Assembly: GCF_014653175.1 (NCBI RefSeq)
Contig: NZ_BNAG01000003.1
Coordinates: 744,001-808,000 of the forward strand
DNA length: 64,000 bases
Direction: 5' to 3'
Origin: Roseivirga thermotolerans
Lineage (GTDB): Bacteria > Bacteroidota > Bacteroidia > Cytophagales > Cyclobacteriaceae
Positions within the stretch are counted from its first letter, which is position 1, and the number at the start of each line of letters is the position of its first letter. The notes under the pieces were generated by a model that worked only from the letters and a program-made list of their open reading frames with translations, was not told the DNA's origin and did not search any database. Both the position numbers and the translations under genes were made by a program. This document shows, in pieces, positions 63,924 to 64,000 of the stretch.

Positions 63924-64000
63924 TCAGTGGTTTAAGAGTTTCACAGCCCTGTCTGGGTAGTTAGAAATTATTCCATCAATTCCCAGGTCAATCAAAGCCC
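63924..64000 (-). CDS. C-terminal end of a probable glycerophosphodiester phosphodiesterase (cut by window edge)
   Basis: The last 24 codons read ALIDLGIDGIISNYPDRAVKLLNH and stop at 63924-63926. The LGIDGIISNYPD motif is the standard last strand and helix of GDPD barrels, which hydrolyse glycerophosphodiesters. It is too short for an independent judgement and runs off the window. It lies two bases from the DUF4260 start, so the two are probably in one operon. Confidence 0.7.
   Translation of the reverse strand, partial: ALIDLGIDGIISNYPDRAVKLLNH

Overview
The window reads as a chromosomal segment of a marine or soil Bacteroidetes bacterium, probably from the Cytophagales. Four things point there. 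One protein carries a C-terminal type IX secretion sorting domain. The promoters fit the Bacteroidetes pattern (TTTG or TTG, then about 19 nt, then TAnnTTTG) upstream of two tRNA genes and the trp leader. An ECF sigma factor is paired with a membrane protein that carries CarboxypepD_reg and TonB domains. Shine-Dalgarno sequences are scarce, TTG starts are frequent, and palindromic intergenic repeats are numerous. This is inference from the sequence; no 16S gene is present.

Layout. 0-9 kb holds two sensor systems: a large multi-PAS kinase (cut by the left edge) with a NarL-type regulator, and a PAS kinase with a CheY-like regulator. Small secreted barrel-like proteins, a degenerate histidine-kinase-like protein and a probable lipoprotein lie among them. 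9-11 kb holds a tandem duplicated immunity-like gene pair and tRNA-Arg. 11-17 kb holds a T9SS cargo protein, an AI-2E type transporter, an aldo/keto reductase, two DUF2461 proteins and a DUF1573 protein, followed by tRNA-Pro and tRNA-Ser. 17-38 kb is housekeeping and transport: FtsX/MacB-type permease, DEAD-box helicase, TrkH/TrkA, MscS channel, QueA, the 5-oxoprolinase genes pxpABC, an SDR protein, Ddl, an Nramp-like transporter and a secreted endo/exonuclease-phosphatase family protein. An M28 peptidase at 38.7-39.6 kb is interrupted by an in-frame TGA.

39.7-49.5 kb is a complete tryptophan operon, trpE-G-D-C-F-B-A, ending in a DAHP synthase. It begins with a promoter, an 18-codon leader peptide with three consecutive Trp codons, and mutually exclusive hairpins ending in a terminator, which is a textbook attenuator layout. 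The operon is unusual in carrying passenger genes in its spacers. These are two intact four-helix-bundle (S23/IVS-type) genes, a 15-codon stub of a third, and a small lipoprotein, each bordered by short AT-rich inverted repeats. Six palindromic elements with CGTCA...TGACG ends sit in spacers between 38.5 and 55.3 kb, some nested inside other hairpins.

49.6-64 kb holds a hotdog thioesterase, a VOC protein, the sigma/anti-sigma-TonB pair with a divergent vWA protein, an ABC-F ATPase, DUF2490 and PepSY-like secreted proteins, an Asp/Asn hydroxylase-like protein, an acyltransferase, an ankyrin lipoprotein, a membrane-anchored AraC-TolB-TPR regulator, a TIGR03067-like lipoprotein, a DUF4260 protein, and the C-terminal end of a probable glycerophosphodiester phosphodiesterase at the right edge. 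No CRISPR array, rRNA, prophage or transposase gene was seen.
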